64,000 nucleotides of DNA from Mucilaginibacter sp. (GCA_028287895.1 JAQBOV010000079.1:1-64000), one strand, 5' to 3'. Shown: positions 37,375 through 47,120, counted from the first letter of the stretch. Notes: a model not told the origin generated them from the sequence alone. Numbers and translations: made by a program.

Positions 37375-37392
37375 CGATCATTAAAAATTCTG

Positions 37393-38349
37393 ATGTCTCA
37401 AGAAACTGAACACGTTAAATGCCTGATCATAGGGTCTGGGCCTGCCGGCTACACTGCTGCTATTTATGCTGCACGTGCTGATCTGAAACCCGTTTTATAT
37501 ACCGGCCTGCTTGCCGGCGGACAGCTTACGCAAACTACCGAAGTGGAGAATTATCCCGGTTATCCCGATGGAATACAAGGGCCTGCCATGATGGAAAACT
37601 TTGAAAAACAAGCTTCCCGCTTAGGTACCGATGTCCGCTTCGGTTATGTAACCTCGGTTGATTTTTCGCGCCTGCCGCATAAAGTGATCGTAGATGAAAC
37701 AAAAACTATTTTGGCTGATACGGTGATCATTTCAACCGGCGCTTCAGCTAAATGGCTCGGCTTGGAATCTGAGCAAAAATATAACGGCTTTGGCGTATCG
37801 GCTTGTGCAGTATGTGACGGTTTCTTTTTCCGCGGACAGGATGTGGCTATTGTAGGTGCTGGCGATACAGCGGCTGAAGAAGCTACTTATCTTTCCAAAT
37901 TATGCCGCAAGGTGTATATGCTGGTAAGGCGCGATGAATTCCGTGCCTCAAAAGCCATGATGCACCGTGTAATGCACACGCATAACATCGAAGTGATTTA
38001 TAATACCGAAGCAAAGGAAATTGTCGGCGATGGGCAGGTAGTAACGGGTGTCAAGGTGTTTAATAATAAGACCAATGCTGAAAAAATATTGGATGTAACG
38101 GGCTTCTTTGTAGCTATCGGCCATCATCCCAATACCGAATTATTTAAAGGCTGGATAGATATGAATGAAACCGGCTATATTTTAACCGAACCAGGCTCAA
38201 CCAGGACCAATATTGAAGGTGTATTTGCCTGCGGGGATGCACAGGATCATGTATACCGCCAGGCGGTAACGGCAGCAGGTACAGGTTGTATGGCCGCCAT
38301 TGACGCCGAACGCTACCTGGCAGCGAAAGAGCATGCGGTAACCGCTTGA
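37393..38349 (+). CDS. trxB: thioredoxin-disulfide reductase
   Basis: Flavoprotein that reduces thioredoxin with NADPH. The FAD-binding start CLIIGSGPAGYTAAIYAARAD and the redox CxxC at Cys138-Ala-Val-Cys141 (ACAVCDG) are present, followed by the NADPH loop VAIVGAGDTAAEEATYLS, and GVFACGDAQDHVYRQAVTAAGTG at the C terminus. From ATG 37393 it has 318 residues, the normal length; the seven extra codons upstream overlap the -7 box. Cytoplasmic. bTHX follows on the same strand. Confidence 0.97.
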   Translation: MSQETEHVKCLIIGSGPAGYTAAIYAARADLKPVLYTGLLAGGQLTQTTEVENYPGYPDGIQGPAMMENFEKQASRLGTDVRFGYVTSVDFSRLPHKVIVDETKTILADTVIISTGASAKWLGLESEQKYNGFGVSACAVCDGFFFRGQDVAIVGAGDTAAEEATYLSKLCRKVYMLVRRDEFRASKAMMHRVMHTHNIEVIYNTEAKEIVGDGQVVTGVKVFNNKTNAEKILDVTGFFVAIGHHPNTELFKGWIDMNETGYILTEPGSTRTNIEGVFACGDAQDHVYRQAVTAAGTGCMAAIDAERYLAAKEHAVTA

Positions 38350-38488
38350 AATTGTCTGAACCCGAATTTTGGAATTTATAAGATTAACAGAACTCAGGAA
38401 ATTCTTTAATTCGATAAATTATGGTTCGGACAAACAAATTCCGTATTGATTACTTATATAGGTAAATCGATAAAAAATTCAAAATACC

Positions 38489-38611
38489 ATGGGAAAAGGT
38501 GATAAAAAAACAGGAAAAGGTAAAATCGCAATGGGTTCTTTTGGAAAGACAAGGCCGCACAAGCCTAAAAAGAAGGAAGAAGTGGCAGCGGTTAAACCGG
38601 AAAAAAAATAA
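38489..38611 (+). CDS. 30S ribosomal protein THX (bTHX)
   Basis: A 40-residue, very basic protein: MGKGDKKTGKGKIAMGSFGK, then TRPHKPKKKEEVAAVKPEKK. It matches the bTHX family, which in Thermus sits at the top of the 30S head contacting 16S rRNA; MGKGDKKT...GKI...GS[FY]G..R is the family pattern. It is too short for most gene finders. It has an ATG start and a strong intrinsic terminator four bases after its stop. Confidence 0.88.
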   Translation: MGKGDKKTGKGKIAMGSFGKTRPHKPKKKEEVAAVKPEKK

Positions 38612-38615
38612 TCAA

Positions 38616-38645
38616 AGCCATTCGCACCACGCGAATGGCTTTTTT
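38616..38645 (+). terminator. intrinsic terminator after bTHX
   Basis: AGCCATTCGC and GCGAATGGCT form a perfect ten-pair stem around ACCAC, followed by TTTTT on the plus strand. A standard rho-independent terminator ending the bTHX transcript. Confidence 0.9.
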
Positions 38646-38731
38646 ATGAATTACAGATTTTTTCCATCGATAATCTCATTTTTTTTCAAAATCTATTAAC
38701 TTCACAACCTTAATTCAACGTATAAGCTGCT

Positions 38732-41038
38732 ATGTATAAAAATATTGCCCTACTACTTTCTGCTTTTGTGTGTTTTGTTTGTCTGAATGCCAGTGCGCAG
38801 GACAATGATCCGAACATGGGTATTATCCCTGCCCCGGTTTCTGTTAAAAAAACTTCCGGCGAATTTGTGCTTGGTCAGCAAACCGTCTTATTAGCCGATA
38901 GCGTGAATAACAAAGCCGTAACCTTTTTTACGGATTACCTGCAGCATAAATTGATGCTTCGCAATGAACTCAAAATAAATAACTCACAGAGTGTAGAAAA
39001 TAGTATAGTATTTACGGAGAAAGGTACCGAAAATCTGCCCGCGCAGGGATATCGTTTAACTATTACTCCGCAACAGATCATTGTTGCAGGTCGTGGCGCA
39101 GGTTTATTTTATGGTATACAAACCTTACTGCAATTGGTACCCGCCGACAGAACTGCGGCTATAAAATTGCCTTGTGTACAAATTGAAGATTATCCCCGTT
39201 TTGGTTACCGTGGGTTGATGCTGGATGTGTGTCGCCACTTCTTTTCAGTCGAGTTTGTGAAAAAGACAATCGACCTGATGGCCTACTACAAGTTAAATAC
39301 TTTTCACTGGCATTTAACCGACGATCAGGGATGGCGCATCGAGATAAAAAAATATCCTCGACTTACTGCCATAGGCAGTCAGAGGGCGCAAACAGTGATT
39401 GGTAATTATCATGACCGTACGCCGCAACAGTTTGATAATACACCTTATGGCGGCTTTTATACACAGGATCAGATTCGCGAAGTAGTTAAATATGCTGCCG
39501 ACAGGTACATCAACGTAGTACCCGAGATTGAAATGCCCGGCCATTCGATGGCTGCTTTGGCTGCCTATCCCGAATTAAGCTGTGATCCGAACAAAACTTA
39601 TAAAGTATACGAAACATGGGGAGTTGTTCGTGATGTGTATTGCCCGTCAGATAAAACTTTCGACTTTCTGGAAGATGTGCTGAGCGAAGTAATGGATCTG
39701 TTTCCGAGTAAATATATACATATAGGCGGCGATGAAGTACCTAAGGATGCATGGAAGAATTCGGCATTTTGTCAAAAGCTCATCAAAAAACTGAAGTTGA
39801 AAAATGAGGAGGAGCTGCAAAGCTACTTTATACAGCGTGTAGAAAAATTTGTTAACGCTAAAGGACGCAGCATTATCGGGTGGGACGAGATATTGGAAGG
39901 CGGGTTATCGCCTAATGCTACCGTAATGAGCTGGCGTGGTGAAGCGGGCGGCATAGCAGCCGCTAAGCAAGGCCATAACGTAGTCATGACTCCTGGTAGC
40001 GGTGGCCTTTACCTGGATCATGCACAAGGCCGTGCCGGCGAGCCTCTGAGTATTGGCGGTTATACTCCTTTGTCTGCAACATATAGTTATAATCCAACAC
40101 CAAACGCCTTAACACCGGAGCAGCAAAAGTTCGTAATGGGTGTGCAGGCTAATCTTTGGACAGAATATATCAGCACAGATGCAAAGGCGGAGTATATGTT
40201 ATATCCAAGATTACTGGCTTTATCTGAAATTGCATGGACGCCGTTGGCAAATAAAAACTTTAAGGATTTTTCCGAAACGCGTTTACCATCGCAACTTGCT
40301 TTCCTGGACAAGAATAATTATAATTACCGCGTTCCGGCAACAATCGGCACATCGCAGGATACCATTATATTTGGCCCTGCTTTAAATGTAAATTTAAAAT
40401 CACCTGTCAGGGGAGCTAAAGTATTTTATACAATTGATAGCTATACGCCGCGGGAAACGGATCTGCAATATTATGTGCCTGTAACTTATGAAGTGCCCCA
40501 GGATCAATATCGCGATCTGCAAACCATAGTGATTACCCCATCGGGCAAACGAAGCCAGGTAACCCACGCTGTAATGTACAATAAAGCCCCGCTTGCACCG
40601 GTAGCTTACCAGGGCAATACTACAGGTTTAAAGTATCATTTGATGCAGGGTACATTTGCCAATACTAACCAGTTTAAGGATGCGGCAGTAATTGACAGTG
40701 GCACAACAAAAAGCTTTAACACATCTGTTCTTAAAAGAAATAATCCAGCTTTCGGGGTCGTATATACCGGCTTTATACGTATTGACGCTGATGGTTTGTA
40801 CCAGTTTTCAACCCGGTCGGATGATGGATCGGTTTTAGCTATTGATGACCAGCCGGTGGTAGATAATGACGGCATGCATCCCATTGCGGAGCAAGGTGGG
40901 GCGGTTGCTTTGCAAAAAGGATATCATAAATTTACCCTGAAATATTTTGATGTTGGTTCTGTATGCGCATTACGGGTATATATGACCATCCCCGGTAAAC
41001 CTAAAAGTGAACTAGCTCCGGATACATTGTATAATTAA
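38732..41038 (+). CDS. beta-N-acetylhexosaminidase (GH20) with PA14 domain
   Basis: A 768-residue exo-enzyme that removes terminal GlcNAc/GalNAc. The signal peptide ends NASAQ (about 22). A GH20b domain (about 25-150) precedes the catalytic barrel (FGYRGLMLDVCRHF... FHWHLTDDQGWRIEIKKYP). The catalytic pair is Asp334-Glu335 in HIGGDEVPK. After the barrel (to about 540) comes a CHB_HEX_C-like domain (VFYTIDSYTPRETD) and a PA14 sugar-binding domain (about 630-760, with GFIRIDADGLYQFSTRSDDGS). It probably recycles chitin, peptidoglycan or host glycans in the periplasm. A small lipoprotein gene follows eight bases later. Confidence 0.95.
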   Translation: MYKNIALLLSAFVCFVCLNASAQDNDPNMGIIPAPVSVKKTSGEFVLGQQTVLLADSVNNKAVTFFTDYLQHKLMLRNELKINNSQSVENSIVFTEKGTENLPAQGYRLTITPQQIIVAGRGAGLFYGIQTLLQLVPADRTAAIKLPCVQIEDYPRFGYRGLMLDVCRHFFSVEFVKKTIDLMAYYKLNTFHWHLTDDQGWRIEIKKYPRLTAIGSQRAQTVIGNYHDRTPQQFDNTPYGGFYTQDQIREVVKYAADRYINVVPEIEMPGHSMAALAAYPELSCDPNKTYKVYETWGVVRDVYCPSDKTFDFLEDVLSEVMDLFPSKYIHIGGDEVPKDAWKNSAFCQKLIKKLKLKNEEELQSYFIQRVEKFVNAKGRSIIGWDEILEGGLSPNATVMSWRGEAGGIAAAKQGHNVVMTPGSGGLYLDHAQGRAGEPLSIGGYTPLSATYSYNPTPNALTPEQQKFVMGVQANLWTEYISTDAKAEYMLYPRLLALSEIAWTPLANKNFKDFSETRLPSQLAFLDKNNYNYRVPATIGTSQDTIIFGPALNVNLKSPVRGAKVFYTIDSYTPRETDLQYYVPVTYEVPQDQYRDLQTIVITPSGKRSQVTHAVMYNKAPLAPVAYQGNTTGLKYHLMQGTFANTNQFKDAAVIDSGTTKSFNTSVLKRNNPAFGVVYTGFIRIDADGLYQFSTRSDDGSVLAIDDQPVVDNDGMHPIAEQGGAVALQKGYHKFTLKYFDVGSVCALRVYMTIPGKPKSELAPDTLYN

Positions 41039-41046
41039 GATTTAAA

Positions 41047-41829
41047 ATGAGCGTCAGGTTTTATTTATTTATGCTGATAGGTTGCCTGATGATCGCATCG
41101 GGTTGTAATAATGATGGAAAAAAGATTGCACAGCCACCGGCAACAGCAAAAAAACCTGACTTTGCAGCCCCTTTTCGTTTTCATAAACTGATAGAAGTAT
41201 CACCGGGTGAGGATTTCGATGTTTTTAGCTGGGGCCGGGGATCAACATCAGTTGGTGCATACCTTATACTGCACTCTGATTCTTCAGGGAAAAAATATGC
41301 CACGACCACCGGTGATCTTGACGGAGCGATTGTGGATGTTTATAATTCGGATATGGACCTGGATGGCAATCCCGAGATACTGATACAGGCCAAAGCTACG
41401 GATACTGCCAACTATGCAACCATTTACGCTTTTGAATTTAATAACAGCAAAGCCAATAAATTAGATTTCCCCAAACTGACGAGTTCACAAAGGAAAGGTT
41501 ATCGTGGTAACGATAATTTTTACACCAAGGAAGGGAAGTTTATGCGCGAATTCCCTGTTTATGATGGTAATAGCAAGGACGCCAAACCTACCGGGCAAAA
41601 GCGCAAATTGGAATATGGCTTGCGCGGTAACAGTTTTACTGTAAAGCAATTGAGCATAGATTCAACGGACAATAAAAGCACGATCAAAACGGCAGCAAAA
41701 GAATCGTTAAAAACTGCTGCACCTGAAAAAAAGGAAACTACTTCTACGAAAAAATCTAAAAGGAATACGACCGAAAAGAAGCACAAGAAAAAGAAGCACC
41801 GGCGGCATAACAGTAGTGATCATCAATAA
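41047..41829 (+). CDS. lipoprotein of unknown function with a basic C-terminal tail
   Basis: A 260-residue protein with a lipobox LMIASGC (lipid-attached Cys20). The middle (60-185) alternates strands with DGAIVDVYNSDMDLDGNPEI, a form seen in calcium-binding FG-GAP/VCBS-like repeats. The C-terminal 60 residues are almost only Lys, Thr and Arg (KKSKRNTTEKKHKKKKHRR), which may bind anionic polymer or nucleic acid. It is eight bases after the hexosaminidase gene, so co-transcribed with it. Function unknown. Confidence 0.75.
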   Translation: MSVRFYLFMLIGCLMIASGCNNDGKKIAQPPATAKKPDFAAPFRFHKLIEVSPGEDFDVFSWGRGSTSVGAYLILHSDSSGKKYATTTGDLDGAIVDVYNSDMDLDGNPEILIQAKATDTANYATIYAFEFNNSKANKLDFPKLTSSQRKGYRGNDNFYTKEGKFMREFPVYDGNSKDAKPTGQKRKLEYGLRGNSFTVKQLSIDSTDNKSTIKTAAKESLKTAAPEKKETTSTKKSKRNTTEKKHKKKKHRRHNSSDHQ

Positions 41830-41830
41830 A

Positions 41831-41884
41831 AATTCGTCAATGAATACTTTCAGGGATGCCCGGGCAGATACTCATTGACGAATT
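41831..41884. terminator. 13-bp inverted repeat between convergent genes
   Basis: AATTCGTCAATGA (41831-41843) and TCATTGACGAATT (41872-41884) are exact reverse complements, with a second small palindrome GCCCGGGC inside the loop. It lies between the lipoprotein gene and the convergent aldo/keto reductase gene, where it could terminate both. There is no clear T run. Confidence 0.5.
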
Positions 41885-41891
41885 GTCAGTA

Positions 41892-42887
41892 TTAAGCTAC
41901 TACCTCTACCTGACTTAGCTGGTTATTGATAAATTCAATTTCTTGTGCATTCAGCTTTACATTGATAGCTTGAGCATTTTGTTTTGATTGCTCCGCATTG
42001 CGCGCGCCGACGAGAGCAACGGTAATGCCGGGATGTTCAATGGTCCACCTGATTACTAACTGACCAAGCGTAGCACCTTTTTCATCAGCAAGGGGCTTTA
42101 TTTTTGCTAAAAATGCGTTGGTATGTTCAATATTTTCGTCCTTAAAATATTTTACACCCGCACGGTGATCGCCACTACCAAATTTTTGTCCTGGTTTCAT
42201 TTTACCGGTAAGCAGGCCACGCTCTAATGGACTGTAAGCTAAAATAGCCTTGTGATGCTCAATGCAATAAGGTATCAGTTCATCCTCAATATCACGGTTA
42301 ACCATGCTGAAGGGAACCTGGTTTGATGCCAGTTTCAAGATTTTCTCTGCTTCTGCCATTTGCTGGGCGTTATAATTACTCACTCCCGCCTCGCGTATTT
42401 TACCCTGTTCCTTTAATCTTAAAACGGCTTCCATCGTTTCCGAGATAGGGGTTGTTAGGTCCGGCCAGTGTATCTGGTAAAGATCAATATAATCTGTACC
42501 AAGGCGTTTCAGGCTGTCTTCACATTCTTTTATAACACTTTCTTTACCCGCATATTTATAAATATCAATATCCCGGCCGCTGTTATCCTTGCTCTTAAAG
42601 GCCAGGTTGCCCTTGGCCAAATCCCAGCGCATACCATATTTTGTAAGCAATTGTATCTTATCCCGCTGTATGCCTTTAATCGCCTGGCCTACCAGTTCTT
42701 CGCTTTTGCCCTGCCCGTAAATAGGCGCTGTATCAATTGATGTTACGCCATGATCATATGCAGTTTTAATAGCTTCAATGGCGTCGTTATCATCATTACC
42801 ACCCCACATCCATCCGCCGGCAGCCCAGGCCCCGAATGTTATCGCAGATACTTTAAGATCTGTTTCTCCCAATTTTCTGTATTCCAT
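41892..42887 (-). CDS. aldo/keto reductase
   Basis: A 331-residue NAD(P)H-dependent reductase of the AKR fold. The catalytic tetrad is visible as Asp (SIDTAPIYG), Tyr in the same motif, Lys (LLTKYG) and His (YQIHWPD). GVSNYNAQQM, LAYSPLERGLLTGK and TVALVGARNAEQ complete the barrel and cofactor site. It belongs to the general stress/sugar AKR type; the substrate cannot be read. Cytoplasmic. On the same strand as DUF72, 38 bases downstream. Confidence 0.92.
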   Translation of the reverse strand: MEYRKLGETDLKVSAITFGAWAAGGWMWGGNDDNDAIEAIKTAYDHGVTSIDTAPIYGQGKSEELVGQAIKGIQRDKIQLLTKYGMRWDLAKGNLAFKSKDNSGRDIDIYKYAGKESVIKECEDSLKRLGTDYIDLYQIHWPDLTTPISETMEAVLRLKEQGKIREAGVSNYNAQQMAEAEKILKLASNQVPFSMVNRDIEDELIPYCIEHHKAILAYSPLERGLLTGKMKPGQKFGSGDHRAGVKYFKDENIEHTNAFLAKIKPLADEKGATLGQLVIRWTIEHPGITVALVGARNAEQSKQNAQAINVKLNAQEIEFINNQLSQVEVVA

Positions 42888-42925
42888 TTTATTGATATTT
42901 TATATTACTAAAGGGGCAAAATAAA

Positions 42926-43663
42926 TTATTGTTTTAATGACTTTTGTTTACTCATTGTCATCATTGTTTTCGCGTTTGCTATTGCTACTGCATCATAGTC
43001 GTTATTAAAATAAAACCATGCTTGTTTGGCTGTTTTACTGCATTTTACATCGTTAACTACCTTCTGTAAAAATTCTGTTGGATAACAAGACCGGTACAAA
43101 TTCGGCACACCATGAAAGCGGTAATAAACCGATGGTGTATTCTGAATGACCTCATCGGGTAATGCAGGATGGCTCATGCCACAGAAAGTGATATTGCGTT
43201 CGGCAAGGGCCTTATACACTTCATCGCGCCACCAGCTTACATGCCGGAACTCGGCTACATTATTGAATGATGGATTTAAATTTTTTAGGATACGATCCAA
43301 CCGTTCCTCATTATAACTAAAACGCGGAGACATTTGAAATAACACCGGTCCGAGCTTTTCCTGCAAACCGTTGTTGGTTGTTTCATAGAAATCGGATATC
43401 ATCCGTGCTGAATCGTGGAACTGTTTAAAATGGGTGATCGCCTTGGGCGCCTTTACCGAGAAGCGGAAATGTCCGGGGCTTTGCTGATACCAGTTTTGCA
43501 GAAAGGAAAGTTGGGGAAAGCGATAAAAGGTTACATTCAGCTCCAGCGTGTCAAAATGTTCGCAGTAAAAATGGAACCATTTTTTCTGCGGAAGATCTTC
43601 GGGATAAAATTTACCTTTCCAATCCCGGTAATGAAAACCTGAGCAACCAATATGACATTTCAT
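42926..43663 (-). CDS. DUF72 domain-containing protein
   Basis: A 245-residue TIM-barrel-like protein of DUF72: CSGFHYRDWKGKFYPEDLPQKKWFHFY near the N terminus, FDTLELNVTFYRFP, SVKAPKAITH, VLFQMSPRF, VAEFRHVSWW and VYYRFHGVPNLYRSCY. The family is widespread and of unknown activity, though it has been compared with endonuclease IV-like barrels. The final residues are short and basic. Same strand as the aldo/keto reductase, so possibly one transcript. Confidence 0.88.
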   Translation of the reverse strand: MKCHIGCSGFHYRDWKGKFYPEDLPQKKWFHFYCEHFDTLELNVTFYRFPQLSFLQNWYQQSPGHFRFSVKAPKAITHFKQFHDSARMISDFYETTNNGLQEKLGPVLFQMSPRFSYNEERLDRILKNLNPSFNNVAEFRHVSWWRDEVYKALAERNITFCGMSHPALPDEVIQNTPSVYYRFHGVPNLYRSCYPTEFLQKVVNDVKCSKTAKQAWFYFNNDYDAVAIANAKTMMTMSKQKSLKQ

Positions 43664-43729
43664 ACTTATTGTAAAATAAATTTAGCGATACTTTGTTTTG
43701 AGATTAAGGATAAATCAAGATTTACACTT

Positions 43730-43776
43730 TTTGCACATTAATTTGCACATTTGCATATCTGCACATTCGTACATCC
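43730..43776. repeat. TGCACAT repeat cluster upstream of the BatA-like gene
   Basis: TTTGCACAT occurs at about 43731 and 43743, TGCACAT at about 43760, and a variant GTACAT follows. The same units occur, partly inverted, at 54970-55112. The dispersed nature suggests an intergenic repeat family. Confidence 0.5.
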
Positions 43777-43779
43777 ATA

Positions 43780-45831
43780 ATGCATTTTACCTCTCCGCTT
43801 TTCTTATTTGCACTGCTGTCGCTGGCTATACCTGTGGTTATACACCTGTTCAATTTTCGCAGGTATCAAAAGGTTTATTTCAGTAATGTCCAGTTTTTAA
43901 AGGAGATACAGGAGCAGCAGGCATCTGGCAGCAACTTGAAAGAACGCCTGATCCTGGCGTCCCGCCTGCTTGCTTTGCTGTTTTTGGTGTTTGCTTTTGC
44001 CCGGCCTTATATCCCCGGTAAAAATGCAGCTAACGCGGGCAAACAACAGGCGGTTAGTGTTTTTGTGGATAATTCCTATTCTATGCAAACCCTTAATAAA
44101 GAGGGAACATTACTTGACCAGGCCAAACGCCGCGCAAAAGAGATCGCATCAGCCTATAATATTAATGATCGTTTTCAAGTGCTTACTCAGGATTTTGAAG
44201 GAAAACATCAGCGGCTATTAAGCAGGGATGAATTTAATGAGGCGGTTAATGCCATAAAAATCAGTCCGCAAAGCCGCAGTCTGCAGCAGATCGTGAGCAG
44301 GCAGCAAAGTTTGTTGAATACCCAGCGTAATGCCATTCGCTCTGCTTACATATTGTCCGATTTTCAAAAAAACATAACTGATGCAAAGGCTATAAAAGCA
44401 GACAACGCCATACACTTTAATTTAGTACAGCTAAAGGCCAGCGCATTGCCAAACGTTGCCGTGGATTCTGTGTGGCTGCTGACTGCGGTACACCGCGCCG
44501 GTGAAAGTGAAAAGCTGGTGGTGCGTTTACACAATTACGCAGGTGAAAAAGCCGAAAAGATACCGTTAAAATTATTGATCAACGGTGCACAAAAAGCCCT
44601 GGGCAGTTTTACCATTAATCCGGGGTCGGTACAAAATGATACCCTGGCATTTTCGGACTTGCACGGCGGCTGGCAGCGGGCCGAAATACAATTACAAGAT
44701 AATCCGGTAACTTTTGATAACCAGTTTTACTTCACCTTTAATGTAAAACAGCAAATGCCGGTATTGCTGATAGACGGTGACACAGCTAACCCATTTTTAA
44801 AGGCGGTTTTTGATACTGATCCGTTTTTTGCTGCAAAAAGAGTAGATGACGGCAATGTGGATTACGCCGCATTAGGCACTTATCCCCTGATCGTTATCAG
44901 TGATATAAAAGCAATTTCAACCGGCTTGTCCCAGCAATTGAAAACTTATGTTTCCAGGGGCGGCACTTTAATGGTATTTCCTTCGGCGGATGCTGATCTT
45001 GCCAATTACAAGGCATTTTTGCAGCCGATGGGGGTAGCTTATCCCGAGAAATTAATTACCGAAACAAGCAGGGTATCGGCTATCAACCTGCAAAATCCGG
45101 TATTTAAAAGTATTTTTGAATCGTATCCTCAAAACCCCGATCTGCCGGCGGTAAAAAAATACTACCAGCTAAATTCATCAAACAGCAGGGGCGAAAACCT
45201 GATGGAGTTACCAGGCAGACAATCGTTCTGGGCGGATTATAGCAGGGGTAAAGGTAAAGTGTATGTTTCGGCAGTGGCATTGAATGATGATTTCAGTAAC
45301 CTGCCCCGGCACGCCCTATTAGTTCCTGTCATGTTTCGAATCGCTTTATTGAGTGGGCACGACCAGCCCTTATTTTACACATTGGGCCAGGATGAGAGTA
45401 TTGAAATGCCGCCTGTGCAAAGCAGCGAAAAGCAACTATTGAAATTGGTGAACGGTAATTTAACCATCATACCCGATGTACGGCAGCAGGAGGGAAGTAC
45501 GCTGCTTTATGTATCCGATCAGTTGCTGGAAAACGGGAATTACGAACTGAAAAAACAAGATAGTACCTTATCTGTACTGGCATTTAATGATAACAGGAAA
45601 GAGTCGGATATGAGTTATTTAACAGGGGATGATCTGAAGCAAATTTTCCCGCAGGCGGACAATATTTTACAGCCCGGACAAGCCTCTATAAAGGGCGAAG
45701 TATCCGAATTAAATTTTGGTCCGCAATTATGGAAACTTTGTATAATTTTGGCATTGATTTTCCTGGCAGCCGAAATATTGCTCATCAGGTACTATAAGCC
45801 TGGTAAACAGCGGTTTTCGGGCCAGGTATAG
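43780..45831 (+). CDS. BatA-type membrane protein with vWA-like region
   Basis: A 683-residue protein. The N-terminal double-membrane-anchor region (FLFALLSLAIPVVIHLFNFRRYQKVYFSNVQFL, then LASRLLALLFLVFAFARPYIPG) is the BatA/aerotolerance signature. VSVFVDNSYSMQTLNKEGTLL is a MIDAS-like DxSxS motif of a von Willebrand factor A domain. A large periplasmic part follows (about 110-640), then a last membrane helix (LCIILALIFLAAEILLI). It is 32 bases upstream of the dihydroorotase-like gene. The exact role is unknown. Confidence 0.85.
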   Translation: MHFTSPLFLFALLSLAIPVVIHLFNFRRYQKVYFSNVQFLKEIQEQQASGSNLKERLILASRLLALLFLVFAFARPYIPGKNAANAGKQQAVSVFVDNSYSMQTLNKEGTLLDQAKRRAKEIASAYNINDRFQVLTQDFEGKHQRLLSRDEFNEAVNAIKISPQSRSLQQIVSRQQSLLNTQRNAIRSAYILSDFQKNITDAKAIKADNAIHFNLVQLKASALPNVAVDSVWLLTAVHRAGESEKLVVRLHNYAGEKAEKIPLKLLINGAQKALGSFTINPGSVQNDTLAFSDLHGGWQRAEIQLQDNPVTFDNQFYFTFNVKQQMPVLLIDGDTANPFLKAVFDTDPFFAAKRVDDGNVDYAALGTYPLIVISDIKAISTGLSQQLKTYVSRGGTLMVFPSADADLANYKAFLQPMGVAYPEKLITETSRVSAINLQNPVFKSIFESYPQNPDLPAVKKYYQLNSSNSRGENLMELPGRQSFWADYSRGKGKVYVSAVALNDDFSNLPRHALLVPVMFRIALLSGHDQPLFYTLGQDESIEMPPVQSSEKQLLKLVNGNLTIIPDVRQQEGSTLLYVSDQLLENGNYELKKQDSTLSVLAFNDNRKESDMSYLTGDDLKQIFPQADNILQPGQASIKGEVSELNFGPQLWKLCIILALIFLAAEILLIRYYKPGKQRFSGQV

Positions 45832-45863
45832 ATCAAAACCATTCCATCCTTAAAGCAGCGCTA

Positions 45864-47117
45864 ATGAATTTGCTTATCAAATCTGCAACCATCTCCGACC
45901 CGGGTTCGCCCTTTTATCAACAAGTTGCAGATGTGTTAATTGAAAAAGGCCATATTATTAAGATCGCCCCGGGCATAAATGCGGATACTGAAAGCGTTGA
46001 TGCAAGAGGGAAATACCTTGCCCCCGGCTTTTTTGACCTGAACTGTAATATAGGCGAGTTGGGTCTGGAAACCAAAGAGGACCTGCAAACCGGTACAAGG
46101 GCAGCGGCGGCCGGCGGCTTTACAGGTGTGGCATTAATGCCAAACACACAGCCGCCTGTGCATTCCAAGGCGGAAATTGAATATTTGATGAACAGGGCGA
46201 AAGATAATCTGGTAGACGTATATCCGTTGGGCGCCTTATCTTATAAAAGAGAGGGCAGGGACCTGGCCGAGATGTATGATATGTATCAAAGCGGCGCAAA
46301 AGCATTTACCGACGGTAACCGCCCGGTGCAGGATGCCGGCCTTATGGAAAGAGCGCTTTTGTATACCAAAGGCTTTAATGCCCTGGTGCTTTCCTATCCG
46401 GAGGATACAGCCATTGCGGGTAAAGCTAAAGTGCATGAAGGAGAGGTGAGCACCCGGTTGGGGATGAAGGGGATACCCGCCCTTGCAGAGGAATTAATGA
46501 TTGCAAGGGATCTTTACCTGGCTGAATACACAGAATCGCGGATACACTTTAGTACCATATCTACGGAACGTTCAGTAGAGCTGATAAGAGAAGCAAAGAA
46601 AAAGGGTTTACAAGTAACTTGTGATGTAGCGGTGCATCATTTGTTACTTACAGATGAGGCTTTGATGGGTTTTGACAGCCAATATAAAGTGAAACCGCCT
46701 TTGCGCACACAAAAAGATGTAAAGGCGCTGTTAAAGGGCCTGCAAGACGGTACGATAGATGCTATCGTATCGCAACATACACCACATGAGGTAGAATTTA
46801 AGAACGTGGAATTTGAAATCGCAGAATTCGGCATGATCAGCTTGCAGACTGCCTTTGCCACCGCCCTTGAAGCCGGCTTAACGGTAGATATGATCGTTCA
46901 GAAAATGGCCATTAATCCGCGTAAAATATTAAACATTGAGGTGCCCGTTATCGCTGAAGGTCAGAAGGCAAACCTGGTAGTTTTTGATAAGGACACCCAG
47001 TGGACATACGACAAATCAAACAACAAGTCAAAATCTTATAATTCGCCCTTCATCGGTCAAAAACTTAAAGGCTCAATTTTGTTAACCTATAATAACAACA
47101 AGCAATTCAAACCATAA
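45864..47117 (+). CDS. dihydroorotase-like protein, probably not catalytic
   Basis: A 417-residue amidohydrolase of the class I dihydroorotase type by length and overall match (ARGKYLAPGFFDLN..., EVSTRLGMKGIPALAEELMIARDL, HHLLLTDE). The metal ligands are gone: the HxH motif is Asn60-Cys-Asn62, the histidine of HxxHVST is Thr (IHFSTIST), and the catalytic Asp of ADHAPH is Gln (SQHTPHE). It thus resembles the inactive PyrC' proteins that help aspartate transcarbamoylase assemble. It sits between a BatA-like gene and an unknown acidic protein. Enzyme activity is unlikely. Confidence 0.85.
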   Translation: MNLLIKSATISDPGSPFYQQVADVLIEKGHIIKIAPGINADTESVDARGKYLAPGFFDLNCNIGELGLETKEDLQTGTRAAAAGGFTGVALMPNTQPPVHSKAEIEYLMNRAKDNLVDVYPLGALSYKREGRDLAEMYDMYQSGAKAFTDGNRPVQDAGLMERALLYTKGFNALVLSYPEDTAIAGKAKVHEGEVSTRLGMKGIPALAEELMIARDLYLAEYTESRIHFSTISTERSVELIREAKKKGLQVTCDVAVHHLLLTDEALMGFDSQYKVKPPLRTQKDVKALLKGLQDGTIDAIVSQHTPHEVEFKNVEFEIAEFGMISLQTAFATALEAGLTVDMIVQKMAINPRKILNIEVPVIAEGQKANLVVFDKDTQWTYDKSNNKSKSYNSPFIGQKLKGSILLTYNNNKQFKP

Positions 47118-47120
47118 AAA

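Noticed and set aside
37372..37392. TTG start giving trxB seven more residues
   Set aside because: The TTG is inside a perfect -7 box; ATG 37393 gives the normal N terminus.
38499..38699. Plus-strand frame over bTHX
   Set aside because: Out-of-frame shadow of bTHX that also runs through its terminator.
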